Assembly (NCBI GenBank): GCA_002733545.1
Contig: NVVX01000014.1
Span: 22,040-59,517, forward strand
Reading direction: 5' to 3'
DNA: 37,478 nucleotides
From: Alkaliphilus sp.
GTDB taxonomy: Bacteria; Bacillota; Clostridia; Peptostreptococcales; NVVX01
The notes under the pieces are model-generated. The model was not told where the DNA came from and did not search any database. It worked only from the letters and a program-made list of their open reading frames with translations. Positions 22,790-31,803 of this stretch are shown piece by piece. The position numbers and the translations under genes are program-made. Positions within the stretch are counted from its first letter, which is position 1. Each line of letters opens with the position of its first letter.

Positions 22790-25243
22790 TTATATTGGAT
22801 TTGGTTCTGGACTATTTGAGTTGTTATAGTCCTCAATTTCTTTTAGCAGCCTTAAAAGCAATGGAATCTCTTTGATTTTTTCTAGGTCAACATTGATAGT
22901 TATATATTGATTTGCGCCTTCGATTTTTTCCTTGCTCTTTTTTTCTACGTGGAAAGCTTCTTTTTCCTTGGATATTTCTTTTAGCGAAATCTTTTCAATC
23001 TTTCTTTCTTTCATTGAAAAGTCATCATTTTTCAATGTGTCCTTGTAGTTTAATTCCACGCTCTCAAATGCTTCTTTGGTTGTCTGAGCAGGCAAGTGCT
23101 TAGTCTTAATCATTCCTGTATTTATTGTTTCAAATACGCTTGCTCCCGAGAGTGTCAAGGAAGATAACGGACCCTCTTTTGCATCACTAAAAGGTAGTAA
23201 CTTTCTAATTCTTCCTAGCGCGCCTTTAACCATGTCAATTGGCTTGGAGATAGTTTTCTTGATGCCGCTTGCCAAGGTCTCCATTATCTTCTTTCCTGAA
23301 TTCGAAATATCGGGTAAAAAGTTTGTAAAGAAGCTAGTAAACCCTGTCTTTATGCCAGTCCAAATGTCTGTGAAAAAAGCCTTTATCTTGCCCCAGTTCT
23401 TAAATATAAGCATTGGTATTCCGATAAACGGGAATATTGCTGCTATAAGTGCCACAAAACCATTAGGCATAGAGGTGACTTTTTCTTTAATCCAATTAAA
23501 ACCATTAACAGCGCCTTGCACAGCGCCGTTCCATGCGCCACTTAAAAACGATACTACCGAGTCCCAATTTTGCCAAAGCAACACTAATGCTGCAATGAGT
23601 GCAATGATTCCAATTACAACCCATGTGATGGGATTCGCTAAGAGCGCAGCTGTAAACGACCACACCGAAGCGATTAGCCCAGGCATTGCTTTAACTCCTG
23701 TTAAAACCGCCTGCTTCCCCATTCCATACATTCCTATAGTCATTTTTTTAATAGAACTAGCTCCACTGATAACTGCTGTTTTACCCATCTTAACAATAGA
23801 TGATCCCACGTTTTTAATGCCTGTTGCCGCAGAAGATGAATATTTTTTTATGTTTGTGAACCCATTCTTGATTGCATCCCCTGCATACATAGAGCGTATT
23901 CGCATGCTCTCTAAAAGCCCTGGTATCCCTTTTATGGCTCTAGCAAAGCCTTTGAAATTCCCTATAGTTTTTACTGTTATTAGACCAATCCCACCAATTG
24001 CTAGATTTAACCCCCCAAACACTATAAGAGCTAATCCTGTAGCTAGTATTAAGTGCATGAACATCCTAAATAGCGTTTCATTTTCTCCTATCCAGACACT
24101 AAGCCACGCGACAATGTCAAGGCCTTTGTTTACCATGTTCATGAAAGTAGGTAGTAGTTGATTTCCTATCATTTCTTTTAAGTTCTTAATTTGCTGTTTC
24201 AATATTTCATATCTAGCTCCAGGGTCTTTATTCATCGCTACAGCCATATTGGTTGCTAGTTCTGTTCCTTCTCCCATGGAACCATGCATACTCACAATTC
24301 CAGATTGTAGTAAATTGGTTTTGTCACGCAGTGTTTCTATCAACGCAACTGCTTCTTGAGTTCCAAAAGCCTCCTGTAGCTCCATTCTTTCAATTGCATC
24401 AAACGTGTCTCCATATTTGCCTTCTAATTCCCCTAGTATTTCAGGCATAGAACGAATTTGATTGTTCGCATCTAAAAAAGCTAACTCTAGAGCTTCTCCT
24501 GCTTTTCCAGCGCTTCGCAAAAACGCTTTGTACTGCGTTCCCGCTTCGCTGCCTGACATAGTTCCTTGCAATATACCAAGAACACTCAATTGTTCCTCTA
24601 ACGGAATCTGCGCCGAGGTTGCAGCAGCTCCTAAAGTCCTAATCGAGGCAGACATTTCTGCTCCTGTTGTTCTAAACTTCTCAGTAGATTGCGAAATCCC
24701 TGCGGCGAATATCTTCCCAAATTCAATATCAGTCATTTCAGAGTAAAAATTCTTGTGTATCCCATGCCCCATTGCGAACAAAGAGGTCATTTCACCTACT
24801 GTAGATTTGGTGGCTTTCCCAGTTAATGCCGCAAGCCTAGTATACTCCGCCACCGCAGTATCACTAAGACTTGATATCCCTGATTTAATGTCATAAGCTG
24901 CTGTTATGAATTCTGACTTCGTAGTCCCAGCCCACGTATTTGAGAAATCAATTCCTGCTTGCTCAAGTGCTTTTAAATCTTTAATGCCTACAGAACTTAG
25001 CTCGCCTAAAGCCTTTTTAGTTTCGAAGGTAGCTTTGACAGGCGAGAGCGCAACTGTTGCAATTTGACTTCCTACTAATCCCATAGCAAGCCCCGCACTT
25101 GTCATGCCAGAAAAACTCTGTTTTGCCCTTTCGAGTTTGCCTATAGTTTGATCTAGACCTGTATTTATCCTTGCAGTTGGTCCAGAGAGGTTATCAATCA
25201 TACTCACTATTACTGATAATCTAAATATTGACTCCAAACTCAC
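22790..25243 (-). CDS. Tail tape measure protein
   Basis: 817 residues, the longest gene in the tail block, as expected for the tape measure that sets tail length. The N-terminal 300 residues resemble the TP901/phage-minor-tail domain (GKATKSTVGEMTSLFAMGHG, LGILQGTMSGSEAGTQYKAF). Hydrophobic membrane-like segments follow (LILATGLALIVFGGLNLAIG; NPITWVVIGIIALIAALVLL). The C-terminus is charged. The GTG start (25241-25243) follows GGGGGGAG and lies 2 bp after the frameshift product's stop. Confidence 0.9.
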   Translation of the reverse strand: MSLESIFRLSVIVSMIDNLSGPTARINTGLDQTIGKLERAKQSFSGMTSAGLAMGLVGSQIATVALSPVKATFETKKALGELSSVGIKDLKALEQAGIDFSNTWAGTTKSEFITAAYDIKSGISSLSDTAVAEYTRLAALTGKATKSTVGEMTSLFAMGHGIHKNFYSEMTDIEFGKIFAAGISQSTEKFRTTGAEMSASIRTLGAAATSAQIPLEEQLSVLGILQGTMSGSEAGTQYKAFLRSAGKAGEALELAFLDANNQIRSMPEILGELEGKYGDTFDAIERMELQEAFGTQEAVALIETLRDKTNLLQSGIVSMHGSMGEGTELATNMAVAMNKDPGARYEILKQQIKNLKEMIGNQLLPTFMNMVNKGLDIVAWLSVWIGENETLFRMFMHLILATGLALIVFGGLNLAIGGIGLITVKTIGNFKGFARAIKGIPGLLESMRIRSMYAGDAIKNGFTNIKKYSSSAATGIKNVGSSIVKMGKTAVISGASSIKKMTIGMYGMGKQAVLTGVKAMPGLIASVWSFTAALLANPITWVVIGIIALIAALVLLWQNWDSVVSFLSGAWNGAVQGAVNGFNWIKEKVTSMPNGFVALIAAIFPFIGIPMLIFKNWGKIKAFFTDIWTGIKTGFTSFFTNFLPDISNSGKKIMETLASGIKKTISKPIDMVKGALGRIRKLLPFSDAKEGPLSSLTLSGASVFETINTGMIKTKHLPAQTTKEAFESVELNYKDTLKNDDFSMKERKIEKISLKEISKEKEAFHVEKKSKEKIEGANQYITINVDLEKIKEIPLLLRLLKEIEDYNNSNSPEPNPI

Positions 25244-25245
25244 GT

Positions 25246-25811
25246 CTAGCTCCCCCCTTCAGAAAAGACCTTCGCTATAGCTCTAGCCATTGTGTTTTCT
25301 TCCATTTCTTGAACAATTCTCGCATATGCAAGCGCCCTCATAAATTCTTCAATATCCATCTCTTTTATTTCTTTTTTTAGCAGCTCTAGAGGAACGTATC
25401 TGTATATTTCTATCGTTCCTGATTCTACGAAGTTGCTTTTAACAGCCTCTAGTTGTTCTTCTAAAGCAGCTTGAAATTTGTTGTTTTAGGCAATCCCAAC
25501 ATACTGAGAAGTTTTTCACCTACCCCTAAACCAAGTGCAGGATATTTCTCTAGTTGACTTTCAATTTCTTCAAGTTGTTCTTCTATGATGTTATCTCTTA
25601 CAAAGTTGTTCATAGCTCTTATGCTGTCTTTTGACATGTCTCTTATATACCTATTAAATGACGATGTCTTAGGCTTTTTAAAATAGAACAGCATTGCTAC
25701 AGTTTCATACTCGCCACGTGGCTCAATTTCTGTCTTAATCTCATATAACTTCCCATATTTCTTCTTTAGTTCTTCAACCTTCAAACTTTTTTCTTTGCTT
25801 TTATCTTCCAT
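25246..25811 (-). CDS. Tail assembly chaperone, -1 frameshift fusion (G-GT type)
   Basis: Predicted long product of about 188 residues made when ribosomes slip back one base at AAATTTC (25473-25479). The first 113 residues are shared with the short product. Frame -1 then adds 75 residues starting QAALEEQLEAVKSN and ending at TAG 25246-25248. The extension has no start or ribosome binding site of its own and is coding-like, with acidic helices. In Mu, lambda and many other phages the gene before the tape measure uses this mechanism to make the two tail chaperones in an unequal ratio. Confidence 0.75.
25461..25811 (-). CDS. Tail assembly chaperone, short product (Mu gp41-like)
   Basis: 116 residues, acidic and helical (MEDKSKEKSLKVEELKKKYG), starting after AGGAGGAAGT. 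It lies between the tail tube and tape measure genes, the place of the chaperone that coats the tape measure during tail assembly. Its last codons after the slippery site are KLL then TAG. The sequence itself is not diagnostic; the call is based on position and the frameshift signal. Confidence 0.75.
   Translation of the reverse strand: MEDKSKEKSLKVEELKKKYGKLYEIKTEIEPRGEYETVAMLFYFKKPKTSSFNRYIRDMSKDSIRAMNNFVRDNIIEEQLEEIESQLEKYPALGLGVGEKLLSMLGLPKTTNFKLL
25473..25479 (-). promoter_or_regulatory. Programmed -1 frameshift slippery site
   Basis: The heptamer A-AAT-TTC is in the required X-XXY-YYZ phase of the upstream frame (codons ACA AAT TTC), four codons before its stop. Slipping yields AAA and TTT re-pairing and entry into a 75-codon open frame that ends just before the tape measure gene. 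Confidence 0.75.
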
Positions 25812-25858
25812 TTTACTTCCTCCTAAAAATAGTATTTGTCATTTATCTTGCGAATTTT

Positions 25859-26293
25859 CTACATAGGACTTAGTCCATCTCTTTCAATTTCGCCTACGAC
25901 CAAAAGGTCTAGGTCGATCTTTAATGACTTATCACCCTGTGCGTTCTTGTGACTTGTTTTTGTTATTGTGACTAGATTAAGAACGTCAATCTTAGTTCTT
26001 TGATGTGTGCTTGCAAAGCTTACCGTTATTTTAGGTATTACAAGCTTGTATAACGCAACTCCTTGTCGTTTGCAATGCCTAATTAAGTCATCAAAATCAT
26101 CTCTAAGCAAGCTCATCTTTGCAGATGCTTTATAATTCCCTTCGCCATACCCTCTCGCTTTTTGTCCCTTGCCATAAACTGTCTCCTTCTCAAGTTCATC
26201 GTCGTAACTTATCTCTTGAGCTTCAATTTCGAGTCCTGGTATCTTGATTGAGATGTCTCCCCAATCGTATGCTTTCCCATTTATTACAGCCAT
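25859..26293 (-). CDS. Tail tube protein
   Basis: 144 residues directly after the sheath gene, as in contractile-tailed phages. It begins MAVINGKAYDWGDISIKIPG and contains GKGQKARGYGEGNYKASAKM, which fits the beta-barrel tube fold of Firmicutes Mu-like and PBSX-like phages. Hexameric rings of this protein line the tail. The ribosome binding site is AGGAGGAAGT-like. The alternative is a minor tail protein, but position favours tube. Confidence 0.75.
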   Translation of the reverse strand: MAVINGKAYDWGDISIKIPGLEIEAQEISYDDELEKETVYGKGQKARGYGEGNYKASAKMSLLRDDFDDLIRHCKRQGVALYKLVIPKITVSFASTHQRTKIDVLNLVTITKTSHKNAQGDKSLKIDLDLLVVGEIERDGLSPM

Positions 26294-26304
26294 TTAACTT
26301 CCTC

Positions 26305-27714
26305 CTAACTTAGCAATGGATTTTCCATCGCCATATCGATTTCGATTTCTCTAAGGTGCCCAATTGGTACATACCTAATTTTCAAATTCAACTTTTCAGT
26401 TCCAAGAATATCCTGCCCTTCAGGAACAATAATTCTTGCTGAAGATATTTCTTTGTCTCTTACCATTTTGTCAGCTGGTACTTGAATAAATTTAGCTATT
26501 GCTTCTAGACTTCCTTCTAGATCATCCATATCCACTTGTGTTTGGATTTGCAAAAGAGCTTCCTTTCTTGTTTCTCTTACAAGCTTATTTGCAACCCTCA
26601 CTCGTTCAGCGTATTTGAAATCTGAACCATCTTGCGACATCATTCTAGCGTTTGTTACAAAGAACCCTTCAAGCCCTACATACTCTCTCAAAGTAAGAAA
26701 CTTGGCTTCGTCTAAAGCTCCAATATGCTCTTCGATTCCCGCTGGCAAAAGTTCTAATATCCCTGCTACTGCAAAAACTCGTGTCTCACCGATGGACTGC
26801 TGTACTTTTGCTCTTGAGTATAAGCCACACGCAATAGAAGCGCAATTTACATCGCGTACAGAACCATCCATCTTCGCGTACAACGCCCTAGCTGTAGCTA
26901 CTTGAATGTATCTCGAAACAATGCCCGCTCTTTCAGTTATGAGACTGCTTGTATATTCTCCTGCCGCCTCATTTGTGTTTATGTTCCTAGCCTCAAGCAC
27001 AAAGAAAATAGGCTTGAAGTGCATACTAAAGAAGTTTTCCGCCTCAACTGCCAATGCCGCCCAAAGCGCTTTAGTTGACTCTCCAACAACGTGAATGTAC
27101 TCAAAGCTAAAACTTGAGTTCTTAATTACATTAAGAGCATTTAAAACGTCTTGGTTGGTCATTTGTGGTGCTGTAGTCAAAAAGCTAATTTTATCTCCTG
27201 TGTTGTATGAGTTTGGCACGTCTATGTCTTCTGTGAATGTTAAAGTAAGTCCAGTTTCAGGAAGTACAAAGCTACCTCCTACTGTGAGAGTTGTCTCTTG
27301 CGAGAAGCTATGCCCTCCGTCAATAGAATATTTAAAAGTTGCTACGTTAAATCCGCCACCTTCAATAAATTCTATTTCTACATGGTAGAAATTGTTTGGG
27401 TTTCCTGTAGCAGTACATATCCCTTTTCCTGTTCCCGTTTTTTCAATAGCTTCAATAGTTCCGTCTGTAGAAGCTTGAACAGGCAAGCAATAAATGCCGT
27501 TTGCTCCTGCTGATACACTGTCCATGCATGAGTCTGCAAGAGGGCTGTTGCCTAACTTTTCCTTTATTTTCTCTGCGTTCATGCTACCTGTAATTGAAAT
27601 TAGATTAGCGCTCACTATAGGTGATACACCTATCTTTACATGCACTCCTTCTCCCTTTATACTTGAAGAACCAAGCCCACCATCTGTAATGTTGATTTTT
27701 ACACCCTTAAGCAT
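26305..27714 (-). CDS. Tail sheath protein (DUF2586-like)
   Basis: 469 residues, the size of contractile sheath subunits. The start MLKGVKINITDGGLGSSSIK followed by VHVKIGVSP resembles the DUF2586 family of Mu-like phages. The middle carries an inserted beta domain (about 95-180, EFIEGGGFNVATFKYSIDGG). Toward the C-terminus LREYVGLEGFFVTNARMMSQ and SDFKYAERVRVANKLVRETR match the conserved sheath core. It is followed by tube and chaperone genes. Confidence 0.85.
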   Translation of the reverse strand: MLKGVKINITDGGLGSSSIKGEGVHVKIGVSPIVSANLISITGSMNAEKIKEKLGNSPLADSCMDSVSAGANGIYCLPVQASTDGTIEAIEKTGTGKGICTATGNPNNFYHVEIEFIEGGGFNVATFKYSIDGGHSFSQETTLTVGGSFVLPETGLTLTFTEDIDVPNSYNTGDKISFLTTAPQMTNQDVLNALNVIKNSSFSFEYIHVVGESTKALWAALAVEAENFFSMHFKPIFFVLEARNINTNEAAGEYTSSLITERAGIVSRYIQVATARALYAKMDGSVRDVNCASIACGLYSRAKVQQSIGETRVFAVAGILELLPAGIEEHIGALDEAKFLTLREYVGLEGFFVTNARMMSQDGSDFKYAERVRVANKLVRETRKEALLQIQTQVDMDDLEGSLEAIAKFIQVPADKMVRDKEISSARIIVPEGQDILGTEKLNLKIRYVPIGHLREIEIDMAMENPLLS

Positions 27715-27911
27715 TATTTTGCCACCTTCCCTCTAAGAGAGGATCCTAGAAAATCCTTAATTGCACTTTCAAATTCTTTCTTTGTTACCATCTTGCCACT
27801 CGACCACCCTTTAAAAGCAGAGGCTCCAACAAAAATAGCTTTGTCAATTTGTTTGTCTTTTGCTAATTTCTCAATACTGATTTGTTCTTCTACTCCTTTT
27901 TTTACTGCCAT
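27714..27911 (-). CDS. Small conserved phage protein next to sheath
   Basis: 65 residues with no established function: MAVKKGVEEQISIEKLAKDK, then AIFVGASAFKGWSSGKMVTK. It lies where Mu encodes the small gp38 and touches the sheath gene by one base. The FKGW-GK-x-T-x-x-EF pattern is familiar from Firmicutes prophages. Probably a minor tail component; no motif allows more. Confidence 0.6.
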   Translation of the reverse strand: MAVKKGVEEQISIEKLAKDKQIDKAIFVGASAFKGWSSGKMVTKKEFESAIKDFLGSSLRGKVAK

Positions 27912-27913
27912 GC

Positions 27914-28396
27914 TTATTCCTCCTCTACGCTTACGTCTTGTAGTTTTTTATATGTGACGTCTCTATAAATCCCACCACGAAAACTTATTAATATTTGAAC
28001 AGCCATCTTACTCCTAAGTATGCTATCTTTTTCATCAACCCATGCAGCACCCTCTACTTCAATGTATATATAGTTGCCCCTTAGGTCTAATAGCCCTCTG
28101 TCTAGCGACTCCATAAATTTTAGAAATATTTCTTCGCATTTGCTAATAGAGTATTCTCCAATGGTTACTGAATAGTAAGCTTGCCTATCAAATGTTTTGG
28201 TTCTTTTCTTTTTTGCAATGCCTTCGTAGTACACTTTTTTTGAATCAGCTCGTTCGAATTTTTCTTTTTCAAAGAGAACTGCCCCTATATGAGAATCTCT
28301 GCAAAGATTCACTTCTTTTTCTGTTGTGCGTATCATTCCTTTAATTCCTGCTTGTACCAATTTCTCTTTTAAATATTCCATACAAAGCCCAATCAT
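27914..28396 (-). CDS. Tail terminator/completion-like protein (Mu gp37 position)
   Basis: 160 residues located between the gpG-like and sheath genes, the place of tail-terminator proteins. The N-terminal helix (MEYLKEKLVQAGIKGM), central beta segments (RQAYYSVTIGEYSISKCEEI) and YIYIEVEGAAWVDE fit the alpha/beta fold of tail terminators that cap the tail for joining. It overlaps the preceding gene by ATGA. No confident family match. Confidence 0.5.
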   Translation of the reverse strand: MIGLCMEYLKEKLVQAGIKGMIRTTEKEVNLCRDSHIGAVLFEKEKFERADSKKVYYEGIAKKKRTKTFDRQAYYSVTIGEYSISKCEEIFLKFMESLDRGLLDLRGNYIYIEVEGAAWVDEKDSILRSKMAVQILISFRGGIYRDVTYKKLQDVSVEEE

Positions 28397-28887
28397 TCTT
28401 CATCACCTGCCACAAGTTCTTCAAGCGTTCTCTTTATCTCTGTCATATCTTTTTCGCTAATGCCGAGAAAAGGACGAGCTGGAATGTTTACGACAACTTT
28501 CTTTTTAGTGATCCAGCGACTGCCTATTTTAAATCTAAGCCCTTTTGAACTTTTAGCCCTAATAGTTCTGCCTTCATCTCCAAACTGATGAGTGGCTGCG
28601 TAGATTTTGTTCGTCCCTACTGCAAACCCGCTGCCGCTTACACTCGTCTTTATGCTCCTTCTAAGAAGAGCAGTAGAAGTCAATGTTTTGCCATTTTCTT
28701 CTTTCGCCCTTATAGAAGGCTCCCACGCTTTTTCGTCTGGATCTTCTTCGTCCTTGAACCTTTGCACCGTAGAAGTTCTTAGAGTTTCACCTAGAGTTAG
28801 GTTAACTCCACGAAGATCAATATTTTTAAGATTAGCAATTTTTTTCATTAAGCCTCTAACATCACCCTCAAGCCTAATCCCAGCCAT
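28393..28887 (-). CDS. Virion morphogenesis protein (Mu gpG/Phage_tail_S-like)
   Basis: Preferred start ATG 28885-28887 (MAGIRLEGDV), after AAAGGGATG and just past the stop of the DUF1320 gene; the open frame back to 28920 adds 11 residues overlapping that gene. Segments EEDPDEKAWEPSIRAKEENG, LLRRSIKTSVSGSGFAVGTN and YAATHQFG, then NIPARPFLGISEKD, are characteristic of the gpG/P2 gpS-like family acting in head-tail joining or tail completion. The final length is about 164 residues. Confidence 0.8.
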   Translation of the reverse strand: MAGIRLEGDVRGLMKKIANLKNIDLRGVNLTLGETLRTSTVQRFKDEEDPDEKAWEPSIRAKEENGKTLTSTALLRRSIKTSVSGSGFAVGTNKIYAATHQFGDEGRTIRAKSSKGLRFKIGSRWITKKKVVVNIPARPFLGISEKDMTEIKRTLEELVAGDEE

Positions 28888-28891
28888 ATTC

Positions 28892-29338
28892 TCACATCCC
28901 TTTAAGAGAATCTCTGCCAAATATCCGTTCGTTTGATTTCATATTGAAGCCTGTATTCGCTCTTTTTTCTACCTTCTTTACTCCTATATCAACAACACCT
29001 TTGGCTATGTTCTCAAGAAATCTAACCGCTGCTTTATACCTTGTAAGATGATTCGACTCTCTTTCTCCTCCTTCCATGCCAGTTCTTGAAAAGAGATTGT
29101 AGAGGGCTATGTCTTTTGAAAACTTATTTATAACTTTCGGGATAGCAGCCAGGGGAGTAGGATACCTTTTTGCCAGGTATCCATCTATTTCTCCATCCGC
29201 ATCCTCAATTGCTGCTTCAACGAGTGGTAGCAATTTTGCCTCTCGTTCGGCTACATTTTCGATAAACACATCGCCAATAATTATATTCATAGCATCGCCC
29301 TTAATCATTTCCATAACTTCTTGAGTTGTGCTATACAT
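28892..29338 (-). CDS. Head-tail connector protein, DUF1320 (Mu gp36)
   Basis: 148 residues. The pattern EAAIEDADGEIDGYLAKRYP followed by IPKVINKFSKDIALYNLFSR is the DUF1320 signature found after the capsid gene in Mu-like phages. It is thought to be a connector/adaptor at the head vertex. It is nearly adjacent to the capsid gene (9 bp) and the gpG-like gene. Confidence 0.8.
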   Translation of the reverse strand: MYSTTQEVMEMIKGDAMNIIIGDVFIENVAEREAKLLPLVEAAIEDADGEIDGYLAKRYPTPLAAIPKVINKFSKDIALYNLFSRTGMEGGERESNHLTRYKAAVRFLENIAKGVVDIGVKKVEKRANTGFNMKSNERIFGRDSLKGM

Positions 29339-29347
29339 TCAAATCAC

Positions 29348-30235
29348 CTACACTACTTCGCCAGTAGATCCAAAAGCCATCTGCCAAAATCCATAGCCTG
29401 CGTTGGCTCTTGCATGAACTCCATAAAGAAATTGTTTTCTCATAAACACGTTCTCACTTTGATCACTGATAAGTGCATCAAATTTTGGGGCTTTTCTCTC
29501 TTGAAAAATCAGAGGCTTTAGTGCCTTTGTTGTGCAAAGCAAATACCAAGCATTGTCATTGCCAGCCAGTTCAGGAACGGCTAAGAAGTCAGCTGTGCCT
29601 TTTAAAATATTGCTTGACCCACTTCTCATGTCAGCAAGAAGAATTTCTCTTGCCTTTGATTCATTTGCTGGCGCAACCACCAATAAGTTAGGAACCAAGT
29701 TTAAGCTGTTGCCGCTTGTATCTTTTAGCGTCATTATCGCGCTTCTTGCTGCTTCGTAGCTTTCGTGCGAAAGCTTCTTGTTGCCTAAATTACTAATAGT
29801 TGCTTTGCCAATTTTATGAGCATCTGAAAAGAATGGTTTCCCATCATAGCACTTTAAAATAAATCCTTCTTTTAGCAGCTTGAAGACCAAGGTGTCAGGA
29901 AAGGCTTTCGTGCTTTGAGCAATGTCCTGTATAACAGGATTATAAACCCCTAACTTGTCGTCTTCTATGTCGTTTCTGTCAACCCCAACTGTAAGCTCAA
30001 AATCTTTGTTCTTGATTGTGTAGTCAGATGCAGCTAAGTTTTGTATCTCTCTATCTCCAACCCATTCCCTCATTCTCGGAAGCTTTCCTAGCCACTTATA
30101 GTTTTCCTCACCTGTTTCGCTCGGCACTCTCGTAGCTACTTTGTCCCAAAGAGTTGTTGTTTCTGTAAATACTTTATTGAAAATAGTCTTAAACCCTGTT
30201 GAAATCCCTTGTATTGCTTGCTGATTTACTAACAT
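29348..30235 (-). CDS. Major capsid protein (Mu gpT-like)
   Basis: 295 residues, the usual gpT length. Diagnostic segments are TGFKTIFNKVFTETTTLWDK at the N-terminus, EENYKWLGKLPRMREWVGDR, DYTIKNKDFELTVGVDRNDI and DGKPFFSDAHK. It forms the capsid shell in a HK97-like fold. It lies after the protease/scaffold and a small protein, in the same order as Mu I-(gp33)-T. Confidence 0.93.
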   Translation of the reverse strand: MLVNQQAIQGISTGFKTIFNKVFTETTTLWDKVATRVPSETGEENYKWLGKLPRMREWVGDREIQNLAASDYTIKNKDFELTVGVDRNDIEDDKLGVYNPVIQDIAQSTKAFPDTLVFKLLKEGFILKCYDGKPFFSDAHKIGKATISNLGNKKLSHESYEAARSAIMTLKDTSGNSLNLVPNLLVVAPANESKAREILLADMRSGSSNILKGTADFLAVPELAGNDNAWYLLCTTKALKPLIFQERKAPKFDALISDQSENVFMRKQFLYGVHARANAGYGFWQMAFGSTGEVV

Positions 30236-30252
30236 ATCTCATTCAACCTCCC

Positions 30253-30651
30253 CTAAATAATTTCGACAATCACTTGACTGTCGTCTATTCTAATTACTTT
30301 ACCTGCCTTTGACGTTCCAGTGGCAAGCATGCACACCGTCTCGTCATCCAAAACAAAGCATTCCTTAAGCAAGTCGCCTCCCGTTACTGGGTTTGTAGTA
30401 TCATTGTTATACTTGAATATCCCACGTCTAACTTTGATGTTCTTCTCTGCATTAACTCCGCCAGTATTGTCGACAAACTCTTCTGCCCTCCCTGCCGAGA
30501 TTAAGTCTAACGCCGTTTTTCCTTGAACAGCAAAGCCAGCTTCAAGCATTACAATTCCACCTTCATAAATTTTTGTATTTGCCTTCACTGGCAAAATTAA
30601 CGTTCTTCCTTCTGCAATTTCAACTGTATTTCTTCCTGTCGTTAATGCCAT
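30253..30651 (-). CDS. Small capsid-associated protein between protease and capsid
   Basis: 132 residues, predicted beta-rich: LILPVKANTKIYEGGIVMLEAG, ERGIFKYNND-like segment (KVRRGIFKYNND), CMLATGTSKAGKVIRIDD. It sits where Mu encodes gp33. The glycine-rich beta pattern resembles DUF2190/decoration proteins that bind capsids. The function is inferred from position and composition. Confidence 0.55.
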   Translation of the reverse strand: MALTTGRNTVEIAEGRTLILPVKANTKIYEGGIVMLEAGFAVQGKTALDLISAGRAEEFVDNTGGVNAEKNIKVRRGIFKYNNDTTNPVTGGDLLKECFVLDDETVCMLATGTSKAGKVIRIDDSQVIVEII

Positions 30652-31674
30652 CTACTTCACTTCCTTTCCATATTTTTCAATGTCTTCGCTGTTTACTCCT
30701 AGCATCTTGCACACTCTAATTGTTGTTTCATCGTCTTTTTTCTGAGTCGTCTTGCCGCCGAAACTAATTTCACCCATAGGGACAACTTCTGGGGCTTTTT
30801 CAATAAACTTCTCAAATCCTGCAGGGTCTTTTAACGCATACTCTATAGCCCATTCTTTTTGCGTAGCTGTAATTTTTCCAGCCTTCATGGCTCTTGTGAC
30901 TAGCTCTTCTCCGTCCTTTTTGTCTAATCTTTCTTTAAGTTTATCAAACTCACTTGCTGGCACAAACCCAGCGGGGTTTTTTAAAGCCATAATTGACGAT
31001 GTAACATCTTCTGTTTTTGAAGTTTCGTCCAGTCCCAAAAGTCCTAAAACAGTCTTGTTCGCTACAATTTCTTCTCCTGTCCCCTCAGCTTTTTTATTAA
31101 TAATTTCTTTTAATGCTTCTACGATTTGCTCTTCTGTCGCATCTTCTTGCAATCCTAAAAGTGCCGCAATTTTTTTTGAATCCATTTCATTTCCTCCTTC
31201 ATTTTTATATTCTTCAAGGTCTACTTCTTCCGAAATATCCTTATTTATAATTGGATACATGTTGTTTATAGCTGGTGTGTTGGTGAGGGCTACCGAGTGA
31301 AGCACCACAGCCCGCGAATCTGATTTTCTCGTTAGCACAACAGGAGATAGGTATCTATACTCTTTATTTTCGAGGTACTCCTGCGCCTTCTTGGTCCATT
31401 CAACTTTAGCAATAATTGCTCCGTCTTCCATCTTAATATCTTTTATCCACCCCCCAGCAGGAGCTTCAACATTCTCTAGTGTTTGATGCTCATAGTCAAC
31501 TACAACGTCAAGTCCTCTTTTTTCAAAAGTATCCTTCATTTGTTTAAAGCTTTCTGCATCAACTATAAAGTCGCCCTTTAATGATGTTACGTTCCCCACA
31601 GGTAGAATTTTTACTTCCCCTGGTACTCCTTTCACTTCTATAGAATTTGCTATAATTCTGTGCCCGTTTTTCAT
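30652..31674 (-). CDS. Prohead protease/scaffold (Mu protease I-like)
   Basis: 340 residues. The N-terminal 140 residues form the phage I-type protease domain: EVKILPVGNVTSLKGDFIVD, GLDVVVDYEHQTLENVEAPA with GGWIKDIK, and YRYLSPVVLTRKSDSRAVVL. The C-terminal half is charged and helical, including EKIAALLGLQEDATEEQI-type repeats (two similar LLGL segments near 170 and 210), which act as scaffold in Mu. It starts after AGGAGGTGAAAA and just downstream of the structured gap at 31675-31803. Confidence 0.85.
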   Translation of the reverse strand: MKNGHRIIANSIEVKGVPGEVKILPVGNVTSLKGDFIVDAESFKQMKDTFEKRGLDVVVDYEHQTLENVEAPAGGWIKDIKMEDGAIIAKVEWTKKAQEYLENKEYRYLSPVVLTRKSDSRAVVLHSVALTNTPAINNMYPIINKDISEEVDLEEYKNEGGNEMDSKKIAALLGLQEDATEEQIVEALKEIINKKAEGTGEEIVANKTVLGLLGLDETSKTEDVTSSIMALKNPAGFVPASEFDKLKERLDKKDGEELVTRAMKAGKITATQKEWAIEYALKDPAGFEKFIEKAPEVVPMGEISFGGKTTQKKDDETTIRVCKMLGVNSEDIEKYGKEVK

Positions 31675-31723
31675 CTGTTTGTTTTTTCACCTCCTGCTGC
31701 CATGTTAGTCTTTTAAAATGACC

Positions 31724-31745
31724 GCGTTATCGCGCGCGATAACGC
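31724..31745. repeat. 22-bp perfect GC-rich palindrome in the gpF-protease gap
   Basis: GCGTTATCGCG is followed directly by its reverse complement CGCGATAACGC. The 129-bp gap (31675-31803) also holds CCTAAAC/GTTTAGG (31777-31783, 31796-31802) and GTAGC/GCTAC (31751-31755, 31773-31777). It contains no gene. The location between gpF and protease I corresponds to that of Mu's central strong gyrase site. No T-run follows, so a terminator is unlikely. Confidence 0.8.
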
Positions 31746-31803
31746 ATGTTGTAGCCTTAAATCATGCCTTTTGCTACCTAAACTACTTAGAAACTGTTTA
31801 GGC

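Noticed and set aside
31724-31745. Intrinsic terminator after the gpF-like gene
   Set aside because: The perfect palindrome has no dedicated loop and no T-run on either strand, and the operon continues on both sides.
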